A stretch of DNA of 64,000 bases from the NCBI GenBank assembly GCA_004143945.1, contig SEHB01000012.1:62001-126000 (forward strand). The letters are read 5' to 3'. This document shows, piece by piece, positions 37,839-46,344 of the stretch. The first letter of the stretch is position 1, and each line of letters opens with the position of its first letter. The notes beneath the pieces were generated by a model, which worked only from the letters and a program-made list of their open reading frames with translations, had not been told where the DNA came from and made no database searches. The position numbers and the translations under genes are program-made. This stretch comes from Lysobacteraceae bacterium. GTDB taxonomy: Bacteria; Pseudomonadota; Gammaproteobacteria; Xanthomonadales; Rhodanobacteraceae.

Positions 37839-38741
37839 CTACTGCTTGCGGATGTCGATGTTGCCGCTGAAGGTCTCGATGCGGACGTTGCCGCTGCCGC
37901 TGCCCGCGCTCGCTTCGAGCGAGCTGCCCGGGCCATGGTCGGGTTCGGTCACGTCGCCGAAATCGCTGCGGATGCGGCCGCTGAAGCTCGAGGCCGAGAG
38001 CCGCGCCGAGACCGCGGCGGGCAGGTACAGGTGCACGTCGCCGCTCATCGATTCCACTTCGACGCGCACGCCGTCGCCGGCAGCGCCGCGCAGGTTGATA
38101 TCGCCTGACACGGTGCCTGCGTTGAGTTCGCGGTAGGCCGCGCCTTCGGCGTCGATATCGCCCGACACCGTTTCGAAACTCATCTCGCCGCCGAGCCCGC
38201 GTGCGCGGATGTTGCCGGACACGCTCTCGATGTTCGAATGGGTCGCGTGGCTGCCGGCGACGTCGACATCGCCGCTGACGCTGTCGACCTCGATGTCGCG
38301 CGCGCCGCTGTCAAGGCGCAGGTTGCCGCTGACCGATTCCACGTCGAGTCGCCGTCCGGCCACGCCCGACAGCGTGACGTCGGCGCTGACCACTTCGATG
38401 CGCATCTCGGCGGCGTTCGGAACCTTGATGTCGAGCAGCGTGTCGCCCATGCGCGAATCGGCGCCCCAGCTGAACCAGCCCTGCTTTTCCGGCGCCTGCA
38501 CCTTGATCGTCAGGTGCGAGCCACCGCCTTCGACGAGCAGCCCCTTGGCGCCGTCGCCGAGCGTGCCGGTGACCTGCACTTCGGGCCGGTCCCAGCCGGT
38601 CACCGTCACGGCGCCCTTGATGTTGGATACCTCGATGCGCGCATCCGCATCGACGGCGCGCTTCTGGTCGATCGGCGTGCCCGCGTACACGCTGCCGCAC
38701 AGCAGCAGGGGCAGGGTCTTGAGAACGGAATGACGGTTCAT
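37839..38741 (-). CDS. Secreted DUF4097-type beta-helix protein
   Basis: A 300-residue protein with a signal peptide (hydrophobic, to about G-S-V-Y-A). The rest consists of short beta-strands in repeats of the form V-E-S-V-S-G-N, V-D-S-V-S-G-D and F-E-T-V-S-G-D-I, the hallmark of DUF4097/YvlB-like stacked beta structures. It ends I-D-I-R-K-Q. It is the third gene after a sigma factor and its probable anti-sigma factor, so it may contribute to an envelope stress response. ATG 38741 has GGAG eight bases upstream; an ATG at 38762, overlapping the upstream stop, is the alternative. Confidence 0.88.
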   Translation of the reverse strand: MNRHSVLKTLPLLLCGSVYAGTPIDQKRAVDADARIEVSNIKGAVTVTGWDRPEVQVTGTLGDGAKGLLVEGGGSHLTIKVQAPEKQGWFSWGADSRMGDTLLDIKVPNAAEMRIEVVSADVTLSGVAGRRLDVESVSGNLRLDSGARDIEVDSVSGDVDVAGSHATHSNIESVSGNIRARGLGGEMSFETVSGDIDAEGAAYRELNAGTVSGDINLRGAAGDGVRVEVESMSGDVHLYLPAAVSARLSASSFSGRIRSDFGDVTEPDHGPGSSLEASAGSGSGNVRIETFSGNIDIRKQ

Positions 38742-38758
38742 CGGGTGGGCTCCACGGT

Positions 38759-39241
38759 TCATCCGGCGCTGGCGCCGAAGCGCTCGAGTTTCATGCGTTG
38801 TGCGTGCGTGCGATTGAGCAGGCTGACGAGGAATACCGCATCGGGTCGCTGCTCGAGCGCCTGCGCGAGCTCGTCCTGGGCCGAATCGAGGACCAGCGAG
38901 GCGGCGAGTACGCGCGGATCGCTGCCGCGCGTACGCGCGATGTCCACTGCTTCGCTCGGCGACACGCGCTGCACCACCTGGCGATCCGTCGGCGTGGCAT
39001 CGGCGGTGGCCGGCACCGACACCGTTCGCGACCGGCTTTCCAGCACCACGCCGGCCGAAACCGCGAGCAGCAGCGCCGCGGCGGCGGCCAGCGGCAGCGC
39101 GTGCCGGCGGCGTGCCGGCGTTGTGCGCGTGCCGGCATCCGGTTCGGCGAGGCGTGCGGCGATGCCCTGCCACAGGTCCGTTTGCGGTGCGCGATCGGCC
39201 TTCAGGTCCCGCAGGCGTCGCTGGATCTCGAAATCGTTCAT
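38759..39241 (-). CDS. Probable anti-sigma factor, single-pass membrane protein
   Basis: A 160-residue protein. A cytoplasmic, charged N-terminus (about 1-47) is followed by one membrane helix (about 48-67) and a periplasmic helical tail. It overlaps the ECF sigma gene upstream by four bases (ATG within the stop), which argues for coupled production as sigma and anti-sigma. No zinc-binding HxxxCxxC is seen. Its N-terminal pattern is similar to the partial protein at 1-136, which also follows an ECF sigma gene. The following DUF4097 gene begins within 20 bases. Confidence 0.8.
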   Translation of the reverse strand: MNDFEIQRRLRDLKADRAPQTDLWQGIAARLAEPDAGTRTTPARRRHALPLAAAAALLLAVSAGVVLESRSRTVSVPATADATPTDRQVVQRVSPSEAVDIARTRGSDPRVLAASLVLDSAQDELAQALEQRPDAVFLVSLLNRTHAQRMKLERFGASAG

Positions 39242-39798
39242 GCCGCTGCTCCGAGCATGCGCCGCAGCAAGCCACGCGCGCGATGCAATTGTGCCTTGGA
39301 AGAACCGACCGCCATGCCGAGTTCGCGTCCGATCTCTTCGTGCTTCCAGCCTTCCACGTCGTGCAACACGAGGACGGCGCGTGCGCGCGGCGGCAGGTTC
39401 GCGACCGCCTGCTCGAGGTCGGCGCGCTCGCCAGCGCAGAATGGCGTGACCGGCTCGCTCGCGGCTTCGAGCACCTCGCTCTCGACCGTGTCCTCGGGAT
39501 CACGCGCGCGCAGGTCCATCAGCGCGACATTCACCGCGAGGCGATGCAGCCAGGTCGAGAACGCGCTTTCGAAGCGGAAGCTGCCGAGTTTCTGCCAGGC
39601 GCGCACGAAGGCTTCCTGGGTCAGCTCCTCGGCGCGCGCCTCGTTCATGCCGGACAGGCGCCAGACCGCGCCGTGCACGCGCCCTGCATGGCGCCGGTAG
39701 AGCGCCTCGAACGCGCGCATGTCGCCGCCCGCTGCGCGTCGCACGAGCTCGGCGTCGGGAGATTCCGGTACCGATCCGGCACGGGGCGCGTCGCTCAT
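39238..39798 (-). CDS. ECF-family RNA polymerase sigma factor (RpoE-like)
   Basis: About 186 residues. Region 2 (about 15-85) contains F-E-A-L-Y-R-R-H-A-G-R-V-H and A-E-E-L-T-Q-E-A-F-V-R-A-W-Q; S-T-W-L-H-R-L-A-V-N marks its end. Region 4 (about 125-180) contains L-P-P-R-A-R-A-V-L-V-L-H-D-V and the helix-turn-helix E-E-I-G-R-E-L-G. ATGs at 39810 and 39828 would lengthen the N-terminus; none has a clear ribosome-binding site. It heads a sigma/anti-sigma/DUF4097 operon with four-base overlaps. Confidence 0.92.
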   Translation of the reverse strand: MSDAPRAGSVPESPDAELVRRAAGGDMRAFEALYRRHAGRVHGAVWRLSGMNEARAEELTQEAFVRAWQKLGSFRFESAFSTWLHRLAVNVALMDLRARDPEDTVESEVLEAASEPVTPFCAGERADLEQAVANLPPRARAVLVLHDVEGWKHEEIGRELGMAVGSSKAQLHRARGLLRRMLGAAA

Positions 39799-39923
39799 CG
39801 GCAGTGGCATGGCAAGGCAGGCATCCATCTTGCCAGCTTGGATGCAGCAATGCGGTGCAAGGTTTAGCGGTCCAGGCCGGGTCGCAGGCTCGACGCGCAG
39901 CGCGGCCGCACGCGTGCCGCGCA

Positions 39924-39946
39924 CCGGCCGACCTTCGGTCGACCGG
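39924..39946 (-). terminator. Hairpin after pckG
   Basis: CCGGCCGACC-TTC-GGTCGACCGG forms a 10-bp stem with one mismatch, 12 bases beyond the pckG stop on the minus strand. No T-run follows. Confidence 0.55.
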
Positions 39947-39958
39947 CCGGCGTCGGGC

Positions 39959-41743
39959 TCAGCCAGTGGCGGTCTTGCGCGCGGGCTCACCGGCTGCGGC
40001 GAGCGCGGCGGCAACACGTTGCTGCTCGGCCCGCAGTTTCGCGGGTGTGCGCGTTCCGAACGTGTCGAGGTAGCGACCGATGTCGGCGACTTCGTCGGCC
40101 CAGGCGGCGGTGTCCACGTCGAGCAGCGCGTCGAGTGCATCGTCGGCGAGCGCGAGGCCCTCGACCTGCAGGTCGCCGCTGCCTGGAACGAGGCCGATCG
40201 GCGTTTCATCCGCGCCGACGTTGCCGGTGCAGCGGTCGATGATCCATTCGAGCACGCGCAGGTTGTCGCCGAAGCCCGGCCACAGGAACTTGCCGTCGGC
40301 GCCCTTGCGGAACCAGTTGACGTGGAAGATCTTCGGCAGCTTCGCGCCGGCACGGTCGAACGACAGCCAGTGCGCGAAATAGTCGCCGTAGTTGTATCCG
40401 CAGAACGGCTTCATCGCCATCGAATCGCGGCGCAGCACGCCGACCGCGCCGGTCGCGGCGGCGGTGGTCTCGGACCCCATCGCGGCACCGACGAGCACGC
40501 CATGCGCCCAGTCGCGCGCCTCGAACACGAGCGGCACGAGTGACGGACGCCGCCCGCCGAAGATGATCGCGGAGATCGGCACGCCTTGCGGATCCTCCGC
40601 GTGCGGCGACCAGCTCGGGCATTGGCGCGCGGATACCGTGAACCGCGAGTTGGGATGCGCGGCCGGTCCGCTGCCCGGATCGTACGCACGCCCCTGCCAG
40701 TCGGTGGCCGGCTTGCCCTCGGGCAGTCCTTCCCACCACGGCTGGTTGTCGGACGTCAGCGCGACATTGGTGAAGATCGTGTCGCGCTGGATCGTCGCGA
40801 GCGCGTTCGGGTTGGTCGACGTGCTCGTCCCCGGCGCGACGCCGAAGAAGCCGGCCTCGGGATTGATCGCGTAAAGGCGACCGTCGGCGCCGGGGCGCAT
40901 CCAGCAGATGTCGTCGCCGACCGTCCACACCTTCCAGCCCGCCTCGCGGTAGCTCGCCGGCGGGATCAGCATCGCGAGGTTGGTCTTGCCGCAGGCGGAC
41001 GGGAACGCGGCGGCGACGTAGTGCGTCTCGCCGCGCGGGTTCTCGATGCCGACGATCAGCATGTGTTCGGCGAGCCAGCCTTCCTCGCGTGCCTGCCAGC
41101 TCGCGATGCGCAGTGCGTGGCACTTCTTGCCGAGCAGCGCATTGCCGCCGTAGCCGGAGCCGTAGGACTTGATCGTGAGCTCTTCGGGGAAATGCATGAT
41201 GAAGCGCCGCTCCGGATCGAGTTCGCCGATCGAGTGCAGGCCCTTGACGAACGAACCCTCGCGTTCGATGCGCGCGAGCGCCGCGGCGCCCATGCGCGTC
41301 ATGATGCGCATGTTCGCGACGACGTACGGCGAGTCGGTGATCTCGACGCCGCAGCGAGACAGCGGCGAATCGATCGGACCCATGCAGTAGGGCACCACAT
41401 ACAACGTGCGCCCCTGCATGCAGCCGTCGAACAGCGCGTCGATCTTCGCGTGCGCTTCGTCCGGCGCCATCCAGTGGTTGTTCGGGCCCGCGTCGTCGCG
41501 CTCGCGCGTGCAGACCAGGGTCAGGTGCTCGACGCGCGCGACGTCGGCCGGGTGCGAACGGTGCAGGTGGCAGCCCGGGTGCGTCGACGGGTTCAGCGGC
41601 ATCAGCGTGCCGTCGGCGACCATCGAAGCGGTCAGCGCCTCCGATTCGGCCGCCGAGCCGTCGCACCAATGGATCGAATCGGGGCGGGTCAGGCGGGCGA
41701 CGTCTTCGACCCACCGGTTCAAGGCTTCTAGCTGACTGGGCAT
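39959..41743 (-). CDS. pckG: Phosphoenolpyruvate carboxykinase (GTP)
   Basis: A 594-residue GTP-dependent PEP carboxykinase. It converts oxaloacetate to PEP and CO2 in gluconeogenesis (or the reverse). The kinase P-loop F-P-S-A-C-G-K-T-N with the reactive cysteine of the GTP class, the metal/oxaloacetate site S-Y-G-S-G-Y-G-G-N-A-L-L-G-K-K and the guanine-binding region F-C-G-Y-N-Y-G-D-Y are all present. The length is typical. ATG 41743 was chosen; M-P-A-V-P from 41758 is an alternative. No strong ribosome-binding site is seen. It is followed by a hairpin and stands alone. Confidence 0.97.
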   Translation of the reverse strand: MPSQLEALNRWVEDVARLTRPDSIHWCDGSAAESEALTASMVADGTLMPLNPSTHPGCHLHRSHPADVARVEHLTLVCTRERDDAGPNNHWMAPDEAHAKIDALFDGCMQGRTLYVVPYCMGPIDSPLSRCGVEITDSPYVVANMRIMTRMGAAALARIEREGSFVKGLHSIGELDPERRFIMHFPEELTIKSYGSGYGGNALLGKKCHALRIASWQAREEGWLAEHMLIVGIENPRGETHYVAAAFPSACGKTNLAMLIPPASYREAGWKVWTVGDDICWMRPGADGRLYAINPEAGFFGVAPGTSTSTNPNALATIQRDTIFTNVALTSDNQPWWEGLPEGKPATDWQGRAYDPGSGPAAHPNSRFTVSARQCPSWSPHAEDPQGVPISAIIFGGRRPSLVPLVFEARDWAHGVLVGAAMGSETTAAATGAVGVLRRDSMAMKPFCGYNYGDYFAHWLSFDRAGAKLPKIFHVNWFRKGADGKFLWPGFGDNLRVLEWIIDRCTGNVGADETPIGLVPGSGDLQVEGLALADDALDALLDVDTAAWADEVADIGRYLDTFGTRTPAKLRAEQQRVAAALAAAGEPARKTATG

Positions 41744-42214
41744 GGGAACGGCAGGCATCCGCGAATGCCCGCAGGAAATGAAGGATGAAACGACGTTAGC
41801 CGCGGCGGCAGGCCAATGCAAGGCGGGTTGCCGCAAACGTCGGCACCCCCTCGGGATGCGGCCGTTTTCCCCGGCTTGTGTCCGCTTCGTTGCGGGAAAA
41901 GGGCGGGTCGTTGAAGAGATCCGTCATGGCGCGTTGCAGCAATGGCGATTTGAAAGAGTCAAGTGCCTCCGGGCATATTTCGCGAAAAATAATTGCCCGC
42001 CATTAAGCTTTCGTATAAGTTCGTTCAAGGGCTGGTTGCGCGCCGGGGAGCTGCATGGCGCGCGCCCGCCTCCCTCCATGAATCGTGCCGGTGGCGGTGC
42101 CGCCGGTGGGTCCGCCTTGCGGGTCGTTCCCGCGCGCGGCGCATTCGTGGGCGGGGGCTGGACGCCACGTTGCATGTGTGTCGACCGACATCCATTGGGA
42201 GAGGGGAAATGCTG
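41744..42214. other. Divergent region and long leader before the Oar-like receptor gene
   Basis: No gene in 471 bases. A plausible plus-strand promoter is TTGAAA (41950-41955) with CATATT (41974-41979) at 18 bases; TATAAG (42014-42019) is another -10-like hexamer. This would leave a leader of roughly 190-230 bases. The AT-rich island at about 41975-42020 stands out. The ribosome-binding site GAGGGG lies at 42201-42206. Confidence 0.5.
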
Positions 42215-45200
42215 ATGAGCAATCCGACAGTTCCTTCGTATCGGAGAATGGGTTTCAAGCGCACCGCACTGGGCATGGCGATCGGGCTGTGCATCATGTC
42301 CGGCACCGTCCATGGCCAGGCCGTCACCGGCAGCATCTACGGCAGCACCGGCGCCAATAGCGCCGTCGTGATCGAGAACCTCGACACCGGTGCGAAGACC
42401 GAGGTCACGGCCGACTCGAACGGGCGCTTCAATGCGTCCTCGCTGCCGAATGGCCGCTACAAGGTCAGCTCGAACGGCATGGAACGCGACAACGTGCGCG
42501 TCGTCGCGGGGCAGGGCGTGGACGTCGGATTCACCAGCTCGGCCGACGAAACCGCGCTGTCGACGATCACCGTCACCGGCGCCGTCAACGCGATCGACGT
42601 CACCACGGTCGAGTCCAAGCTCACGCTGACCAAGGAATTCCTGCAGCAGGTGCCGGTCGCACCGAACATCACGCAGATCGCGCTGCTCGCGCCGGGCGTG
42701 ATCCAGGGTGACTCGCGCTACGGCAACGTCGCGGTGTTCACGGGTTCGTCGGCTTCCGAGAACGCGTACTACATCAACGGTTTTCCGGTCACGCAGTCGC
42801 TGACCCAGTTCGGCTACACCGAGCTCCCGTACAACTCGATCGACTCGATCCAGGTCTCGACCGGCAGCTACGGCGTCGAGTACGGCCGCGCGACCGGCGG
42901 CGTCGTCAGCATCATCACGAGCACCGGCAGCAACGAGTGGAAGGCGGGCGGCCAGGTCCGTTATCGCCCGAGTTCGATGGCAGCAGGCGCGAAGGACATC
43001 TACTACGGGCCGAACGGGCGTGAAGGCCTCGAATGGGGCAATGCCGGTCAGATCGCCCAGTACCAGGACGAGGGCATCGACGAGCGTTCGTACTCTGCGT
43101 ATCTGAGCGGCCCGATCATCAAGGATCGCCTGTTCTTCTACGCAGCAGGCGAATTCATCCAGCAGAGCGACGGCCTCGTGCGCTTCCTCGCTTCGAGCGC
43201 GAACAACGTCAATACCTCGCGCGCGAGCGGCTGGCGCGAGTACGACTATGAACTGCCCCGCTGGCTCGGCAAGGTCGACTGGTACATCACCGACAACCAT
43301 CGCCTCGAAATCACGGGGCTGCAGGACCGCAGCCGCGAGGACGAGGACTACAACGGCTTCGACTACGCGACGTTCGAGGAAGACATCGGCGATCCGGTGT
43401 CGGGTTACAAGCGCGATCGCAAGACGCGCACCTACATCGCGAATTACACCGGCAACCTGACCGACGATCTCACGGTGTCGGCCATGTACGGCAAGTCCAA
43501 GACCGACTTCGCCGGCAGCCCCAAGGGCTACGATCCGAACTGTCCTGAGATCTCGGTCACTGCGGGTGCCGAAATCCCGGGCCTCACCTACGGGACCTGC
43601 CAGTTCTCGACCGCCCCGGGCTTCCTCGCCGGTCGCTACGACGAGAACAAGGCGTTTCGCCTCGACATCGAGTTCCGCGCCGGCGATCACACATTCAAGG
43701 CCGGTTGGGACTCCACCAAGGCGAATTCACTCGTCGGTTCGGCGAACTACAACATCAACTACCCGGGCGCGCTCGGTGAATCGTTCGCCGGCGGCTATCG
43801 CTGGACCTATTACCGGGCGGACGATCCGAACGAGCCGATCTACGAGCCCCAGGGCGTGGGTTCTCCTGCGTCCGCGGGCGGTTACGGTGCGGATGGCTAC
43901 TACGTGATCCGCAACATCGGGCTCAACGTGTCGCGTCCGCACGTCGAGCAGACCGCGCAGTACATCAAGGATTCGTGGCAGGTCACCGACAACGTGCTGC
44001 TCGAACTCGGCCTGCGCAACGAGCAGTTCGAGAACTTCTCCAGCGACGGCACGGCGTTCATCGACTTCAACAAGCAGCTCGCGCCGCGCTTCGGCGCGAT
44101 CTGGGACGTGAACGGTGATTCGACGCTCAAGGTGTACGGCAGCCTCGGCCGCTACCACCTCGCGTTGCCGAACAACGTCGCGCGTCGCGGCGTCGATGGC
44201 GCGACCAACACGTCGGAAGCGTTCGTGTACTCGGGCATCGACCCGGTCACGGGTGCGCCGACGGGGCTGATCGCGCTCGGTCCGGTCTACTCGCCGAACA
44301 ACGAGTTCGGCCAGAGCCGCGACGGTCGCAGCTTCGCCCCGACGAGCCTCAAGTCGCACTTCCAGGACACGCTCGTGCTCGGTGCCGAGAAGGTGCTCGA
44401 CTTCGCGGACACCTCGTTCAACAGCGGCGCGAAGCTGACCTTCTCGCGACTCGGCAGCGCGATCGACGACTTCTGCGATGCGCGTCCGGTGCTCGAGTGG
44501 GCGCAGGGCCATCCGGAGTACACGGAAGAGCAGATCGCGGGTGCAGCCGACTTCTTCGGCCACTGCGTGCTGATCAATCCGGGCGAAGCCAACACCTACG
44601 AGTACGACATCGACGGTGACGGCCAGTACGACACGATCCACCTGACCCGCGACATGCTGAAGTTCCCGAAGCTCAAGCGTGACTACCTCGCGCTCGACTT
44701 CTTCCTCGAGCGGCCGTTCGACGGCACCTGGTATGCGCGCGTCGACTACGTCTGGTCGAAGCTCAAGGGCAACCTCGAGGGCCAGCTGAACTCCGACATC
44801 GGCCAGATCGACGTGTCCACGACGCTCGCGGGCGACTACTGGGAACTCGCGACGAATTCGAGCGGCTACCTGCCAAACGATCGTCGCCACCAGTTGAAGC
44901 TCAACGGCTACTGGCAGTTCCTGCCGGAGTTCGGCGTCGGCGGCGTGTTCAGCTACGCATCGGGTCGTCCGATGAACTGCCGCGGTGCGTTCCCGAACAT
45001 CGATCCGGACAGCCCGAACTACGGTTCGTACCACTTCTTCTGCGACGGCGTGGCGGTTCCGCGCGGCACCTATGGGCGACTGCCGCCCACGGTCCGCCTG
45101 GACCTGAGCTTCCGCTATCGCCCGCAGTGGCAGGAAGGCCTCGAGTTCGGCTTCAACGTCTACAACGTCGCGAACCGCCAGTCGGTCGCGAACGTCAACG

Positions 45201-45322
45201 AGCTCTACAACCAGGGTCAGAGCGCAACCACGCTCAATGCCAACTGGCTGCGCGTGCAGAGCTACACCGCGCCGCGCTACGCGGAGTTCGTGATTCGCTA
45301 CGACTGGGGTTCGGCCAAGTAA
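42215..45322 (+). CDS. Oar-like TonB-dependent outer-membrane receptor
   Basis: A 1035-residue protein. A signal peptide (about 10-35, ending V-H-G-Q-A) is followed by a carboxypeptidase-regulatory-like beta-sandwich (about 36-100, with G-S-I-Y-G and L-P-N-G-R-Y-K-V), a plug domain (about 105-250, with I-T-V-T-G and V-E-Y-G-R-A-T-G-G-V-V) and a long beta-barrel ending with aromatic strands. This order is that of the Oar/TonB group typical of myxobacteria and Lysobacterales. Ligand unknown; peptides or glycans are common guesses. ATG 42215 has GAGGGG eight bases upstream; ATG 42209 is too close. A strong terminator follows at 45501. Confidence 0.93.
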   Translation: MSNPTVPSYRRMGFKRTALGMAIGLCIMSGTVHGQAVTGSIYGSTGANSAVVIENLDTGAKTEVTADSNGRFNASSLPNGRYKVSSNGMERDNVRVVAGQGVDVGFTSSADETALSTITVTGAVNAIDVTTVESKLTLTKEFLQQVPVAPNITQIALLAPGVIQGDSRYGNVAVFTGSSASENAYYINGFPVTQSLTQFGYTELPYNSIDSIQVSTGSYGVEYGRATGGVVSIITSTGSNEWKAGGQVRYRPSSMAAGAKDIYYGPNGREGLEWGNAGQIAQYQDEGIDERSYSAYLSGPIIKDRLFFYAAGEFIQQSDGLVRFLASSANNVNTSRASGWREYDYELPRWLGKVDWYITDNHRLEITGLQDRSREDEDYNGFDYATFEEDIGDPVSGYKRDRKTRTYIANYTGNLTDDLTVSAMYGKSKTDFAGSPKGYDPNCPEISVTAGAEIPGLTYGTCQFSTAPGFLAGRYDENKAFRLDIEFRAGDHTFKAGWDSTKANSLVGSANYNINYPGALGESFAGGYRWTYYRADDPNEPIYEPQGVGSPASAGGYGADGYYVIRNIGLNVSRPHVEQTAQYIKDSWQVTDNVLLELGLRNEQFENFSSDGTAFIDFNKQLAPRFGAIWDVNGDSTLKVYGSLGRYHLALPNNVARRGVDGATNTSEAFVYSGIDPVTGAPTGLIALGPVYSPNNEFGQSRDGRSFAPTSLKSHFQDTLVLGAEKVLDFADTSFNSGAKLTFSRLGSAIDDFCDARPVLEWAQGHPEYTEEQIAGAADFFGHCVLINPGEANTYEYDIDGDGQYDTIHLTRDMLKFPKLKRDYLALDFFLERPFDGTWYARVDYVWSKLKGNLEGQLNSDIGQIDVSTTLAGDYWELATNSSGYLPNDRRHQLKLNGYWQFLPEFGVGGVFSYASGRPMNCRGAFPNIDPDSPNYGSYHFFCDGVAVPRGTYGRLPPTVRLDLSFRYRPQWQEGLEFGFNVYNVANRQSVANVNELYNQGQSATTLNANWLRVQSYTAPRYAEFVIRYDWGSAK

Positions 45323-45500
45323 CCACGGCTGGATCGTCGATGCACGCGGGACGGTGGCGCGAACGCGCCACCGCTTCCGCGCGATGTCGACCCTCGGACA
45401 CAACAAGGACGTCCCCGACCCATCCACGAGATGCGAGCGGGGAACCCGCACTCCGCCGTTCGGCAGGCGTGCCGTCCGGAACGGCTCTCCAACGTCACTC

Positions 45501-45529
45501 AGCCCGGTCGGAAGCCGGGCTTTTTTTTT
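45501..45529 (+). terminator. Rho-independent terminator after the Oar-like gene
   Basis: AGCCCGG-TCGGAAG-CCGGGCT is followed by a run of nine Ts starting at 45521. It is 178 bases after the receptor stop and close to the 3' end of the convergent tetR-like gene. Confidence 0.9.
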
Positions 45530-45565
45530 CCCGTCGAAAGGACGTTCGAGGCGCCGGCCGGATGC

Positions 45566-46162
45566 TCAACGCGGAATCAGGATCTCGATGAAATCCCTGA
45601 TGTAGGCCTCGAACTCCTCGTGGCTCATGCGCGGCTGCCCGACTTGCGCGAGCTGGATGAAACCCACGTAGGCCGAGTAGGCGAGGCGTGCGCGGTTCGC
45701 TGCCGTCACGGGATCGAACCCGGCCTGGCGGAACGCATCGGTCACGAAGTCGATTCGCCGCTGCGACACGCGTTCGACCAGCGGCCCGATCAAGGGCTGG
45801 TCCAGCGCCTTGAACAACGCGGCGAACACCGCGTGCGACTGATGCTTGTGGCTGACCTGGCGCACGAGCTCGCGCACGCGTTCGCGCGGATCGGACACCG
45901 CTTCGATCGGCGCGATCACGTGCTCTTCGTCGTTGCGCTCCCAGCGATCGATCGCGGCCTGGATCAGCGCCTCGCGCGTCGGGAAATGCCAGTAGAAGCT
46001 GCCCTTGGTCACGCCGAGCCGGCGCGCGAGCGGCTCGACCGCGACCGCCGCGAGACCGCTTTCGGCGAGGACGTCGAGGGCGGCCTGTTCCCAGTCCGCG
46101 GCCGACAGCCGGTTGCGTTGATCGAGCTTTGCGCGCGGTGACGGTGCGTTGATGGGCTCCAT
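45566..46162 (-). CDS. TetR-family regulator, probable repressor of fadE
   Basis: About 198 residues. The N-terminal helix-turn-helix (about 25-60) reads A-A-L-D-V-L-A-E-S-G, L-A-R-R-L-G-V-T-K-G-S-F-Y-W-H-F, the TetR hallmark. The C-terminal helices form a ligand pocket of unknown specificity. The gene is divergent from fadE, and a 7-bp inverted repeat (ACCATAC/GTATGGT) covers the fadE -10, so it likely represses fatty-acid degradation until an acyl-CoA-like ligand binds. ATG 46177 (M-H-T-W-R) is an alternative start. Confidence 0.88.
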   Translation of the reverse strand: MEPINAPSPRAKLDQRNRLSAADWEQAALDVLAESGLAAVAVEPLARRLGVTKGSFYWHFPTREALIQAAIDRWERNDEEHVIAPIEAVSDPRERVRELVRQVSHKHQSHAVFAALFKALDQPLIGPLVERVSQRRIDFVTDAFRQAGFDPVTAANRARLAYSAYVGFIQLAQVGQPRMSHEEFEAYIRDFIEILIPR

Positions 46163-46264
46163 CCGCCAAGTGTGCATGAGCGCCTGCGAAGCGCAAAGCG
46201 CCGGAAGTCATCCGCGACCATTTTGCGAGCAAAAACAATCGTGTAATTTCTGAACGCCGGCGTA

Positions 46265-46293
46265 TTGACTTGCCCCTGAAGCGACACCATACT
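46265..46293 (+). promoter_or_regulatory. Sigma-70 promoter of fadE
   Basis: TTGACT (46265-46270) and CATACT (46288-46293) are 17 bases apart and match the consensus at 5 and 4 of 6 positions. Transcription would begin near 46300, about 45 bases before ATG 46345. Confidence 0.7.
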
Positions 46294-46305
46294 TTAGCGT
46301 ATGGT
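46286..46305. promoter_or_regulatory. Palindromic operator overlapping the fadE -10
   Basis: ACCATAC-TTTAGC-GTATGGT is a perfect 7-bp inverted repeat with a six-base spacer, overlapping the -10 and the start site. Size and symmetry fit a TetR dimer. The divergent TetR gene at 45566 is the natural binder. Confidence 0.65.
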
Positions 46306-46344
46306 CAAGCCGTTGGTGGCTTCCGCGCGCAACCGGAGACTTCG

